Of a DNA stretch of 64,000 nucleotides, positions 1-8,520 are shown one piece after another. The number at the start of each line of letters is the position of its first letter. Positions within the stretch are counted from its first letter, which is position 1. Origin of the DNA: Pseudomonas sp. GM78 (GTDB taxonomy: Bacteria > Pseudomonadota > Gammaproteobacteria > Pseudomonadales > Pseudomonadaceae); NCBI RefSeq assembly GCF_000282475.1, contig NZ_AKJF01000109.1, positions 16,627-80,626 on the forward strand. Reading direction: 5' to 3'. Both the position numbers and the translations under genes were made by a program. The notes under the pieces are model-generated. The model did no database searches. It was not told the DNA's origin and worked only from the letters and a program-made list of their open reading frames with translations.

Positions 1-46
1 TGTCACCGGTGCGCATTTTGTCGTCGATGGCGGCGCCACTGCTTAA
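1..46 (+). CDS. Short-chain dehydrogenase/reductase, C-terminal end (partial)
   Basis: Only the last 14 codons are in the window, and they end in TAA at 44-46. The tail reads VTGAHFVVDGGATA, the usual C-terminal signature of classical SDR oxidoreductases (a TGxxxxVDGG motif). The next gene, an enoyl-CoA hydratase, follows after only 23 bases, so the two probably share a transcript. The substrate cannot be inferred from this tail. Confidence 0.75.
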   Translation, partial: VTGAHFVVDGGATA

Positions 47-69
47 TTCCCATGCCTGACGGAGGTTTC

Positions 70-858
70 ATGCACTACGCACATTACAAATTCATCGCAT
101 TTGAACTGGACACTGGCGTGTTGACCATGCGTCTGAACCGGCCCGAGGCGATGAACGCCATCAACGCCGGCCTGCACGAAGAGTTGTCCCGGGTGTTTGC
201 CGAGATCGCCAGCGACCGCGAGGTGCATGCCGTGGTCCTGACCGGCGAAGGACGCGGTTTCTGTGGCGGCGGCGACCTGAGCTGGTTCCGCGACATCACC
301 CCCGAAGGGGTCGACAAGTTGTTCCGTGAAGCACGCAAGCTGATCATCGACCTGCTGGAACTGCCGCAGCCGATCATTGCCGCCATCAACGGTCCTGCGG
401 CCGGGCTGGGTGCGACCCTTGCGTTGTTTTGCGACATCATCTATGCCGCCGAGTCAGCCAAAATCGCCGATCCGCATGTACGTATCGGTGTGGCCGCGGG
501 GGATGGCGGTGCTGCGATCTGGCCGTGGCTGGTTGGTCCGGCACGGGCCAAGCAGTACCTGTTCACCGGTGACAGCCTGACGGCCACCGAAGCCGAGCGC
601 ATTGGTCTGATCAACGAGGTAGTGCCTGGCGATGCTATGCTGGAACGCGCCACGGCCATGGCCCGTCGCATGGCCGACGGTCCGCGCCTGGCCATCGCTG
701 CCAGCAAGGCGTCGGTCAACAAGATCCTGCGCGATACGGTGAACCTGGTGCTGGACACCTCGCTGGCGCTGGAGAAGGAAAACTTCTACAGCGTCGATCA
801 CAAGGAAGCGATCAAGGCCTTCCTGGATAAACGTCCGCCGGTTTACCAGGGGCGCTGA
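70..858 (+). CDS. Enoyl-CoA hydratase/isomerase family protein
   Basis: This is a 262-aa crotonase-fold protein, full length for the family. ATG 70 is preferred over ATG 52 because a GGAGG ribosome site lies at 61-65, just upstream of 70. The oxyanion-hole segments are visible: GRGFCGGGDLSW near residue 65 and NGPAAGLGATLALFCD near 105. Family members hydrate or isomerise acyl-CoA thioesters in beta-oxidation-like pathways. The gene follows an SDR, and a LuxR regulator and an acyl-CoA dehydrogenase lie nearby, which suggests a catabolic acyl-CoA pathway. The substrate is unknown. Confidence 0.88.
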   Translation: MHYAHYKFIAFELDTGVLTMRLNRPEAMNAINAGLHEELSRVFAEIASDREVHAVVLTGEGRGFCGGGDLSWFRDITPEGVDKLFREARKLIIDLLELPQPIIAAINGPAAGLGATLALFCDIIYAAESAKIADPHVRIGVAAGDGGAAIWPWLVGPARAKQYLFTGDSLTATEAERIGLINEVVPGDAMLERATAMARRMADGPRLAIAASKASVNKILRDTVNLVLDTSLALEKENFYSVDHKEAIKAFLDKRPPVYQGR

Positions 859-889
859 GGTCATGCCCCGGTGGGGCTTGCCTTTCCAC

Positions 890-980
890 TGTGGGAGCGG
901 GCTTGCCCGCGAAAGCAATGTGTCAGTCACCGATGATGCTGAATCTGCCGACGCCATCGCGGGCAAGCTCGCTCCCACAG
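890..980. repeat. REPIN 1 (inverted pair of REP elements)
   Basis: The block opens with TGTGGGAGCGGGCTTGCCCG and closes with its near-exact reverse complement, ending GCTCCCACA. A central spacer contains CAGTCACCGATGATG. This is the arrangement of Pseudomonas REPINs, which are non-autonomous elements mobilised by RAYT transposases. The spacer is shared with the next block. Confidence 0.85.
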
Positions 981-1021
981 GTTTGGGTTTGGCCGCGATT
1001 TTTGTGTTTGGCACAAATTCA

Positions 1022-1112
1022 CTGTGGGAGCCAGCCTGCTGGCGAAAGCGGTGTGTCAGTCACCGATGATGTTGAATGTGCTGACGCCATCGCTGGCAGG
1101 CCAGCTCCCACA
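1022..1112. repeat. REPIN 2 (inverted pair of REP elements)
   Basis: This second REPIN lies about 40 bases after the first. It opens with TGTGGGAGCCAGCCTGCTGG and closes with the matching inverted arm. The spacer again contains GTGTCAGTCACCGATGATG, so the two are close relatives. They fill the gap between the enoyl-CoA hydratase and the 3' end of the LuxR-type regulator. Confidence 0.85.
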
Positions 1113-1126
1113 AGGTATTTCCTGCG

Positions 1127-3829
1127 TTATGAGGTTTCGGGTTTGTTAGAGCGCTTGCGGGCGATGATGATCGCTTCGTACCGGCTGGATACGCCGAACT
1201 TCATGAAGATATTGCGCAGGTTCCACTTGACCGTCTGATCGCTGATATTGAGCGTTCGGGCGATGCGTTTGTTGGGCATCGATTGCTCAAGCAAGGCGAG
1301 GATGTCTTCTTCTCGTTTGGTCAACGCGACCCCATCGGCGACAATGGTACCTGGCGCACCCGGACCCTCACAATCCGCAGATGTAAACTCCGTTTCCTGC
1401 ACCTGAGCACAAAGCTGCTTCTGATAGGCTTCGATGGCTTTGCTTTCGAATGTTTCGAGCTTCGCCAGCGCCAGGCACAGCACCTCACCTTCGTCCAGGA
1501 ACGTGCGCACCAGACCGAGACGGTAGCCCAGCGTCAGTGCTTCCTTAAGGCAGGACTGCGCTTGCGCTTCATCGTCAAGATCAATCAGCACCAATGCCTT
1601 GAGCAGGTGGGCCTTGACCAGCAGTTGACCGCGTCCCAGCAATTGCCCAACGCTGAATACCTCATCGAGCGCCTCAAGCGCCTGCTCGGGCAGGTGGCTG
1701 GCGCGTGTCATCCTTGCACGAGACATTGCCGCGATGGCACATATCTCTCGATCGCGAGCCTTTTCTCCCGAGTGCTGATCAGCGAGCTCATCGAGCTCCG
1801 CTTGCAGCATTTGCCCATGGCGCCAGTCACCCCGTTGCCAATCGTCGTTCATCAGTTCGATGCGAATCTGCTCCGCCAACATCAAGGCAATGCCACGATC
1901 GAGTTTGCGTGTGCGGAAGTGTTCGGCGCGCTTGCCCAGATAGTCCATGGCGGCGCGGGGTGTTTCCTGCAGCAACTGCAAGCGGGCGTAGATCACGGCG
2001 GCGCTGTAAGTGCATGCCGGTACGGAAAAGCTCAGGACGTCCAGTCGGTTGGCCAATGTTTCACGGGCATCATCAATGCGATCTTGCTCATATCGAACTT
2101 CTGCCATGAGCGCGGCACAGGTGCAGGCACTGATCGAGCGTCGGCCATAGGCGACTTCAGCTTGGGCGAGGAGGGGCGCCGCGTAGCGCTCGGTTTCCAG
2201 CACATTGCCTTCGAGCAACGTGGCGACGGCCATGGAACTGCGGGCGATCCACAGCGGTTCTTCAGTGCCGGTGAAATTGATCGACCTGTAGGTGGCGCGG
2301 GCCAGGGCATAGTTGCCGACCATGGCCTGGTTACCGATGATTAGGCCCAGGCGAAAGTGTTCCAGCAGCGGATTGCGCAAGGGCGAATCCATGATGGGCG
2401 CAATAGCTTGCAGGCTGCGCTCGGAATCGTCCTGCTGACCGGCGATCATGCCCTTCACCAGACAAATCTGCGCGGCGTACCGTTCCCCGCACGATGCTTC
2501 GAGCAGTTCGAGCCAGCGCACACTTTGATCGATACGAGCGGTCAATGCATAACCCCAGACACCGAACATCACCAGGCGCGGGTGGCGCATGAGCAAATCC
2601 TGCGGAACCTTTTCGATCCAGCGCAGGAATGTGCCGAGGTGGCTGATATTGCTCAACGGATGCAGAGAATGCTCCAACAACTGCACGACGGCGTCGAAAT
2701 CCTCGCTGAGCAGGGCATGGCGCAGAGCCTCCATGACCAGCTCCTGATCACCGAACCACTGCGCCGCACGATGATGAAGCTTGCGCACATCGGTGCCACT
2801 TTGCAGGAGTTGCTGGTTGAGGAACTCTGCGAACATGGGGTGCAGGCGGTACCACTGGTATCGATCCTCCATGTCTACGGGGAGCAAGAACAGGTTCAGC
2901 GACTCAATCGTTGAAATCAGCTGCGCCGCGTCAGGGCACTCGGTCAGATGGGCGGCCAACTCGGCATTAAAGCGCCGCAGGATGGAGACCTTTTGCAGGA
3001 AGTCGATCAGGCCTTCGGGCAAGTTGGCGATGACGTCCTCTGACAGATAGGCGCTCAGGTCGGCGCTGTTGGGTGCCAGTGCACTCAATCCCGTGCGTTT
3101 GCGCGGTGCGGACTTGAGCGAGATCGATACCAGCTGCAAGCCGATCGGCCAGCCATCGGTCTGGGCATGGATGGCATGGGCGGCGTCGAGGTCGATTTCT
3201 GCATCGAGGTGTGTCTTGAGAAAGGCCAAGGACTCCCTGAAGTTGAATGACAGTTCGTTGCCGCCGATTTCACACAATTGCCCCATGGCCCTCAGCCGGC
3301 CGAGCAGCAGGGCAGGAGCAACCCGCGAAGCAATGATGAAATGCAGGTGGGTCGGCGCACTGTCGATCAGTGTTTGCATGAGCTGGTTGATACGCGGATC
3401 AGCGACATGATGAAAGTCGTCGATGATCAGGTACAGCTCGGTGTTTAACCTGGCCAGGGAGTTTATCAGTGCCGAGCCGATGGCCAGCAGGCCCTCGCTG
3501 CCACCGCTGTCGCCCAACAGCAACAGATCGTCCTCGAGCGGCAGCCCTACCTGCTGGAGGGCGCCGACCAGGCTGGCGGAAAACAGCGTGAAGGCACCGT
3601 CGTCGGGCGTCAGAGACAACCAGCAGACAATCGCGCCTTTCTTGATCAAATCCAGGCGCCACTGCGCCAGCAAGGTGGTTTTGCCGAATCCGGCACTGCC
3701 GCAAATGATCGAAACCTTGCTGTTAAGGCTCTGGTGACGATGTGTGCCAAGGTCTTCGCGCACCACGTTTTGGGCGGAGAGCCGCGGCGGGGCGAACTTT
3801 GTAGTAACCAGCAGAGAAGTCGACTTCAT
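1127..3829 (-). CDS. ATP-dependent LuxR-family (LAL, MalT/AlkS-like) transcriptional regulator
   Basis: The protein has 900 residues, the usual size of large ATP-binding LuxR (LAL) regulators such as MalT and AlkS. A Walker A motif GSAGFGKTT lies at residues 44-52 and a Walker B motif LYLIIDDFHH at about 132-140. A long helical TPR-like region follows, and the last 70 residues form a LuxR helix-turn-helix (LTKREEDILALL, then NKRIARTLNISDQTVKWN). Such proteins are STAND ATPases that activate transcription when an inducer and ATP bind. The gene is divergent from the acyl-CoA dehydrogenase at 3968 across 138 bases. It probably controls the downstream DUF1302/DUF1329/MMPL genes, which is an inference from position. 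Confidence 0.92.
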   Translation of the reverse strand: MKSTSLLVTTKFAPPRLSAQNVVREDLGTHRHQSLNSKVSIICGSAGFGKTTLLAQWRLDLIKKGAIVCWLSLTPDDGAFTLFSASLVGALQQVGLPLEDDLLLLGDSGGSEGLLAIGSALINSLARLNTELYLIIDDFHHVADPRINQLMQTLIDSAPTHLHFIIASRVAPALLLGRLRAMGQLCEIGGNELSFNFRESLAFLKTHLDAEIDLDAAHAIHAQTDGWPIGLQLVSISLKSAPRKRTGLSALAPNSADLSAYLSEDVIANLPEGLIDFLQKVSILRRFNAELAAHLTECPDAAQLISTIESLNLFLLPVDMEDRYQWYRLHPMFAEFLNQQLLQSGTDVRKLHHRAAQWFGDQELVMEALRHALLSEDFDAVVQLLEHSLHPLSNISHLGTFLRWIEKVPQDLLMRHPRLVMFGVWGYALTARIDQSVRWLELLEASCGERYAAQICLVKGMIAGQQDDSERSLQAIAPIMDSPLRNPLLEHFRLGLIIGNQAMVGNYALARATYRSINFTGTEEPLWIARSSMAVATLLEGNVLETERYAAPLLAQAEVAYGRRSISACTCAALMAEVRYEQDRIDDARETLANRLDVLSFSVPACTYSAAVIYARLQLLQETPRAAMDYLGKRAEHFRTRKLDRGIALMLAEQIRIELMNDDWQRGDWRHGQMLQAELDELADQHSGEKARDREICAIAAMSRARMTRASHLPEQALEALDEVFSVGQLLGRGQLLVKAHLLKALVLIDLDDEAQAQSCLKEALTLGYRLGLVRTFLDEGEVLCLALAKLETFESKAIEAYQKQLCAQVQETEFTSADCEGPGAPGTIVADGVALTKREEDILALLEQSMPNKRIARTLNISDQTVKWNLRNIFMKFGVSSRYEAIIIARKRSNKPETS

Positions 3830-3967
3830 CTATTCAAGTATTCATTTGTTCTTGTTATCGGCAAGTATGGGGCACTGCCCCCCACCTTTCCCACCCCATT
3901 ACGGGCGGGTTTTTTTAGCTGTTATATCGGTTACTTTTGAGCTTTCATCGATGCTCAAGAGCCCAAG

Positions 3968-5062
3968 TTGAAGATCCCACAACTCACCGACATTCAGCGA
4001 CTGTCAATCGACAGCATGCGCACTTTTGTTCAGCAGGACGTCAAGCCGAACGAATCACTGCTTCGTTTTGGCACGCCTTCGCGCGAGCAGGTTCTGGAGC
4101 TGACCCAGGCGGTCGCCGAATTCGGACTGCCGGGGCTGGCCGTGCCCAAGGCGCTCGGCGGCTCGGGAATGGACTGGGTGATTCAGGCCAGGTTGTTCGA
4201 GGAACTGGTCAAAGGTAGTGTCGAACTGGCTACCGTGGTCCTGGTGAACATGGTTGCGGTGGAGCTGTTGCTGAGTCAGCCGGCGCTGTGCGGTCAGTAT
4301 TTGCCAGATCTGCTTGCAGGTCGCAGCATCGCCGGCCTCGGCTCTATCCTGTCCGACAGCGGGCATGGCAAGACTCTGCAAGCACAACGCAAGGGCGGGC
4401 ATCTGCTGCTCAACGGCAATATCGAAGCAGTGACCAATGGCCAATGGGCTGACTTCCTGTTCAGCGCCGTCGCGCTGGACAAGCACGAATCCTGCTTTGT
4501 CTTGCTGGACAGGCGCCGTGATCGTTATGAAACCCGCCATGTTTCCCGGGATAACGATGTGGTCAACGCGCGGGTTCAGGTGACCGGTACCCATCTGTCC
4601 GAGGATTTCCGTCTCGGGGAGGCCGGGGCCGGTTCGCAGTTGTCCCGCAGGTTGCTCGACTTTCTCAGGCTCCACGAGGGCATTGCCCGGGTCGCCCAAG
4701 GGCAGGCCATTCTGGACGCCGCACTGGCTGGACAGGCAAACCCGGTAACGGCGGCCAAACCCACCGCCGGTGAACAATTGATCAGCCTGCATCTGGCTGA
4801 AATGATCACCCAGTTGGAGTCAGCCCGTTTGATGTGTCATCACGGACTGGTCCTGGCCCAGGAGGGGCAAGACTGCGAAATGGAATCGAGCATGGCCAGG
4901 TTTCTGGCCCAGGGTGCGGTGGAGCGGGTCGAACGGCATGCCGCGTGGGTGCATGGCGGTGAAGGCGAGCGACGCCAAACGAGCCCCTTGCAGTTGCGTC
5001 CGCTGGCGTCCGACAGAGCCAGCGTGGATGTTCGCTCGATCGTAAGTCATTGGGTCCATTGA
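3968..5062 (+). CDS. Acyl-CoA dehydrogenase-like flavoprotein
   Basis: This 364-aa protein has the acyl-CoA dehydrogenase layout. The N-terminal helical part reads LTDIQRLSIDSMRTFVQQ and is followed by GLPGLAVPKALGGSG, typical of the family. The start is TTG 3968, because the frame has a stop at 3938-3940 and no ATG or GTG in between. The C-terminus is unusual: after AAWVHGGEGE it diverges, ends SIVSHWVH and lacks the YEGTSEIQ-like block that usually closes the domain. A frameshift was sought by eye but not found. The gene is divergent from the LuxR regulator and upstream of the DUF1302 operon. Catalytic competence is uncertain. Confidence 0.8.
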   Translation: MKIPQLTDIQRLSIDSMRTFVQQDVKPNESLLRFGTPSREQVLELTQAVAEFGLPGLAVPKALGGSGMDWVIQARLFEELVKGSVELATVVLVNMVAVELLLSQPALCGQYLPDLLAGRSIAGLGSILSDSGHGKTLQAQRKGGHLLLNGNIEAVTNGQWADFLFSAVALDKHESCFVLLDRRRDRYETRHVSRDNDVVNARVQVTGTHLSEDFRLGEAGAGSQLSRRLLDFLRLHEGIARVAQGQAILDAALAGQANPVTAAKPTAGEQLISLHLAEMITQLESARLMCHHGLVLAQEGQDCEMESSMARFLAQGAVERVERHAAWVHGGEGERRQTSPLQLRPLASDRASVDVRSIVSHWVH

Positions 5063-5090
5063 AACCTGCCTCGTAATACCGGTTTCTGAT

Positions 5091-5164
5091 CTGTAGGAGC
5101 CGGCTTGCTGGAGATTTGGACGATGGTGTGCCAGACATGCGGCCATCCTTGCCAGCCAGCTTCC
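5091..5164. repeat. Degenerate REPIN-like element
   Basis: The left arm CTGTAGGAGCCGGCTTGCTGG resembles the opening arm of the REPIN at 1022, and the right arm GCCAGCCAGCTTCC is a decayed inverted partner. It lies in the 354-base gap between the acyl-CoA dehydrogenase and the DUF1302 gene. No gene was recognised in the rest of that gap. Confidence 0.5.
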
Positions 5165-5416
5165 ATCATCATTGCGCTCAATTCAAAAACTCGTGTCGTT
5201 CAGCCGGCTCCCGTAGCGGCAGGACGCTTTGTGCTGCCTGCCGGTTTTGCATGGGTTGGGTGTCACACCACCCATTTCTGGCTGGGCCCCACCTGCCGCT
5301 AGTGGGTGGTTTCAGCGCTGCCCCAAGCCCTTAGGCTGGGTTCAAGGGGATTGTCCCCTTGGCAAGGCCATTCCACACAACGAATAAGAAAGTGCACTGC
5401 ACAACATGGAGGGGTA

Positions 5417-7084
5417 ATGAAGTCTGCTCACCTTTGGGTACGAGAAGGCCAATTCCAGAAGGCTGTCCTCGGTATCGCTGTCACCGCCATTTCCTCGGGC
5501 ATGCTGCAGAACGCCAGTGCGATTTCCATCGATACCGGCAACCCGGATATACAAGTGCGTTGGGATAACACCATCCGCTACAACCTCGGTTATCGGGTGG
5601 AATCCCAGGACGACACCATCATTGGCAACCCGAATTTCGATGACGGTGATCGCAATTTTGACAAAGGTCTGGTCAGCAATCGCCTGGACCTGTTGAGCGA
5701 AGCGGATATCGTCTTCAATCAGCGCTACGGTGCGCGCGTCAGCGCTGCAGCATGGTATGACCAAGCCTACGAGAACCTGGACAACGATAGCCTGGCGACC
5801 TCCAACCACATGACGTCCAACGGCCAGCCGGCGCTGGGCCTGAGTCGCTACGCAGATCGTTACTACCACGGTCCGTCGGGAGAAATCCTCGACGCCTTCG
5901 TGTTCGGCCAGTTCGATGTCAGCGACGTGCAGCTCAACGGCAAGCTGGGTCAACATTCCCTGGCCTGGGGTGAAGCACTGCTGACAGGCGGGGCGATCCA
6001 TGGCGTGTCCTATAGCCAGAACTCGCTGGACCTGGGCAAGGCGCAAGCATCACCGGGTATCGAGGCCAAGGAGTTGTATCGCCCGCAACCGCAGATTTCG
6101 ATGCAGGCGCAGTTGACTCCGGAATTCTCGCTGGCCGCACAGTACTTTTTTGACTGGGAACGCATGCAAATCCCGGAGGCCGGTACTTATTTCGGTGGTC
6201 AGGACATCGTCAACGAAGGCGCCGAAAGCCTGGTCGCCCGGACAGGTGTGCCGGGTGTGCGGCTGCTTCGTGGACCGGACATCATCAAGGAAGAGCATGG
6301 CGACTACGGCCTGGCCGCACGCTGGCGCCCCACGTGGCTGGACGGCACCCTGGGTTTCTACTACCGAAGTTTCACCGACAAATTGCCCCAGGTTTATCAG
6401 CAGGCCTCCACCCGCCGGTTCGGCCTGGCGTATGGCGACGATATCGATATGTATGGCCTGAGCCTGTCCACCGTGGTGGGTGGCCTGAGCATCGGTGCCG
6501 ATCTCAACTATCGCAAGAACATGCCGTTGGTCAGCGGCGTAGCGGCACTGCCGGGCGGGGCCTTGCCTGACGATACGCCAGGTGCGCGGGGCAATACCGT
6601 GCACGGCCTGGTCAACGCCGTCGGCACCTTGTCGAACACGCCGTTGTTCGACTCCGCTTCCTACGCCGGCGAACTGACCTGGAACACCTGGACGTCGGTC
6701 ACCGAGCACAAGGACCTGTTCAAAGGCAACGACGCCTACCACGCCGTCGACAAGCCAGACAAAAACGCCATCGCCATGGGACTGAACTTCACGCCGACCT
6801 GGTACCAGGTGTTCCCCGGCGGCGACCTTTCGCTGCCACTGAGCTATTCCCAGGGACTGCGTGGCAACTCGGTGGTGACTTTGGGCGGCAACGAAGGCAC
6901 CGGCAGCTATTCGGTGGGCCTGGGCCTGGACTACCTCTCACAGTACCGGTTCGATCTGAAATACGTCGACTTCTTCGGCGACGTCGACAAGGACGCCAAC
7001 AACGTGGTGTCCGTGGCCAATGGCACTTCGGCGATCCTCAAGGACCGCGGGCTCATCACTTTCACCTTCAAGACCACCATTTGA
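5417..7084 (+). CDS. DUF1302 family outer-membrane protein
   Basis: The protein has 555 residues from ATG 5417, which sits behind a GGAGGGG site. An in-frame TTG or GTG further upstream would put non-signal sequence first. The N-terminus carries a signal peptide ending near MLQNASA. The mature part has the DUF1302 features DNTIRYNLGYR, DAFVFGQFDV, WGEALLTGG and SLDLGKAQASPGIEAKELY, and it ends in a beta-strand terminating in FTFKTTI, as outer-membrane barrels do. The family recurs in Proteobacteria beside DUF1329, YCF48-like and MMPL genes, exactly as here. An outer-membrane channel for a hydrophobic substrate is the usual inference but is not proven. A fragment of a paralogue lies at 29.9-30.3 kb. 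Confidence 0.92.
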   Translation: MKSAHLWVREGQFQKAVLGIAVTAISSGMLQNASAISIDTGNPDIQVRWDNTIRYNLGYRVESQDDTIIGNPNFDDGDRNFDKGLVSNRLDLLSEADIVFNQRYGARVSAAAWYDQAYENLDNDSLATSNHMTSNGQPALGLSRYADRYYHGPSGEILDAFVFGQFDVSDVQLNGKLGQHSLAWGEALLTGGAIHGVSYSQNSLDLGKAQASPGIEAKELYRPQPQISMQAQLTPEFSLAAQYFFDWERMQIPEAGTYFGGQDIVNEGAESLVARTGVPGVRLLRGPDIIKEEHGDYGLAARWRPTWLDGTLGFYYRSFTDKLPQVYQQASTRRFGLAYGDDIDMYGLSLSTVVGGLSIGADLNYRKNMPLVSGVAALPGGALPDDTPGARGNTVHGLVNAVGTLSNTPLFDSASYAGELTWNTWTSVTEHKDLFKGNDAYHAVDKPDKNAIAMGLNFTPTWYQVFPGGDLSLPLSYSQGLRGNSVVTLGGNEGTGSYSVGLGLDYLSQYRFDLKYVDFFGDVDKDANNVVSVANGTSAILKDRGLITFTFKTTI

Positions 7085-7099
7085 AGCGAGATCAATGAC

Positions 7100-8443
7100 A
7101 TGAACACATCACATAAAGTGCTCGTTGCCAGCCTGCTGTCGCTGGTCGGTAGTGTCGCCCTGGCGGCGCCCGACTACAGCCAGCTGGGCAAGAGCCTGAC
7201 CGCCGTGGGCGCGCAACAAAGTGGAAATGCGGATGGCAGCATCCCGGCATACACCGGCGGCCTGACCAGCGCGCCTGCGGGCTTCGACAAAAACAGCTTC
7301 GTTCGCCCGGACCCCTTCGCCAACGAAAAGCCGCTGTTTTCGATCGATCAGAAGAACGTCAGCCAGTACGCCGACAAGCTCACGGCAGGCACGGTGGCCC
7401 TGATCAAGCGCTACCCGAGCTTCAGAATCGATATCTACCCGACTCACCGCACCGCAACGTCACCTCAGTGGGTGCTGGACAACACGATCAAGAACGCGGG
7501 GAAGGCGACGCTGGAGGCTGACGGAACGTCGGTGGCCGGAGTCCACGCGAGTATCCCGTTCCCGATTCCACAAAACGGCAACGAAGCCATGTGGAACCTG
7601 TTGATGCGATACAACGGCGACACGATGGACTTCCGCAATTTCAAGGCCTTCAACGTCAATTCCTCAGGCCAGATGAGCATGTCCACCCAAGGGCGGTTCC
7701 TGGTCGAGTCGGAGTATTACAACCCGGCCAAGGTTGACAGCAGTTTCCTGCAGCGTACCCGGCTGGATTACACCGGGCCGGCTCGCCGTGCAGGGGAGGT
7801 CGCCATGGTGCTCGAACCGGCCATGTACACCAAAACCGACCGCCGCGCCTTTCAGTACCTGCCCGGGCAGCGCAGAGTGAAGCTGGCTCCGGACCTTGCC
7901 TACGACACACCCAACACCTCCACGTCGGGCATGTCGACCATGGACGATGTCGGCCTGTTCAACGGCAAGCAGGATCGCTTCGACTTCAAGCTGGTGGGCA
8001 AGAAGGAAGTGTACGTGCCTTATAACGATTACCGCCTGGTGTATGCCGACAACCCGCAGGCGATATTCACGCCCAACCATATCAATCCTGACTATGTGCG
8101 CTGGGAGTTGCACCGGGTCTGGGTGGTCGAGGCGACACTCAAGCCGGGTGCACGACACATCTATAAAAAGCGTGAGTTCTATCTCGACGAAGACAGTTGG
8201 GCACCGTTGGCAGTGGACCAATACGATGCCCGCGACAGCCTGTGGCGTGTGGGTTTCAACTATCCGACCCAGAGCTACGATGCCTCGACGTTTTCCAGTT
8301 TCACCGTCGGGCACTATGACTTGATCGGCGGCAACTACTACATCCACCTCTGGCCGGGCACGCCTGGTTTGCGTATCGCTTCCGAACACCAGCCTGACAA
8401 CTACTGGTCGCCTGACTCCATGGCCGGCAGCGGCATTCGCTAA
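7100..8443 (+). CDS. DUF1329 family periplasmic/outer-membrane protein
   Basis: This 447-aa protein starts with a clear signal peptide (LVASLLSLVGSVALA, cleaved before APDYSQLGK). It continues with the DUF1329 signature GQQ-like start, DGSIPAYTGGL, and later IYKKREFYLDEDSW. It begins 15 bases after the DUF1302 stop, so the two are translationally close. DUF1329 proteins are thought to fold like LolA/LolB lipid-binding proteins and nearly always accompany DUF1302. A hairpin terminator follows the gene. Confidence 0.92.
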   Translation: MNTSHKVLVASLLSLVGSVALAAPDYSQLGKSLTAVGAQQSGNADGSIPAYTGGLTSAPAGFDKNSFVRPDPFANEKPLFSIDQKNVSQYADKLTAGTVALIKRYPSFRIDIYPTHRTATSPQWVLDNTIKNAGKATLEADGTSVAGVHASIPFPIPQNGNEAMWNLLMRYNGDTMDFRNFKAFNVNSSGQMSMSTQGRFLVESEYYNPAKVDSSFLQRTRLDYTGPARRAGEVAMVLEPAMYTKTDRRAFQYLPGQRRVKLAPDLAYDTPNTSTSGMSTMDDVGLFNGKQDRFDFKLVGKKEVYVPYNDYRLVYADNPQAIFTPNHINPDYVRWELHRVWVVEATLKPGARHIYKKREFYLDEDSWAPLAVDQYDARDSLWRVGFNYPTQSYDASTFSSFTVGHYDLIGGNYYIHLWPGTPGLRIASEHQPDNYWSPDSMAGSGIR

Positions 8444-8458
8444 GTCAACTGACTGCTG

Positions 8459-8500
8459 GACCGCGCGCAACCCCCAGGTGGCGCGCGGTCTGCCGATTTT
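8459..8500 (+). terminator. Hairpin terminator or attenuator after the DUF1329 gene
   Basis: A perfect 10-bp stem GACCGCGCGC / GCGCGCGGTC (8459-8468 with 8481-8490) has a 12-base loop and is followed by TGCCGATTTTT. It sits between two co-directional genes of one apparent operon. Partial termination, lowering expression of the YCF48 and MMPL genes, is therefore plausible. Confidence 0.7.
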
Positions 8501-8520
8501 TCCGAACGAGGATTTTCGCC

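Noticed and set aside
3889-3916. CCCACCCC/GGGCGGG hairpin followed by seven T upstream of the acyl-CoA dehydrogenase
   Set aside because: The stem has a central mismatch, and no plus-strand gene ends before it, so a terminator role is unsupported.
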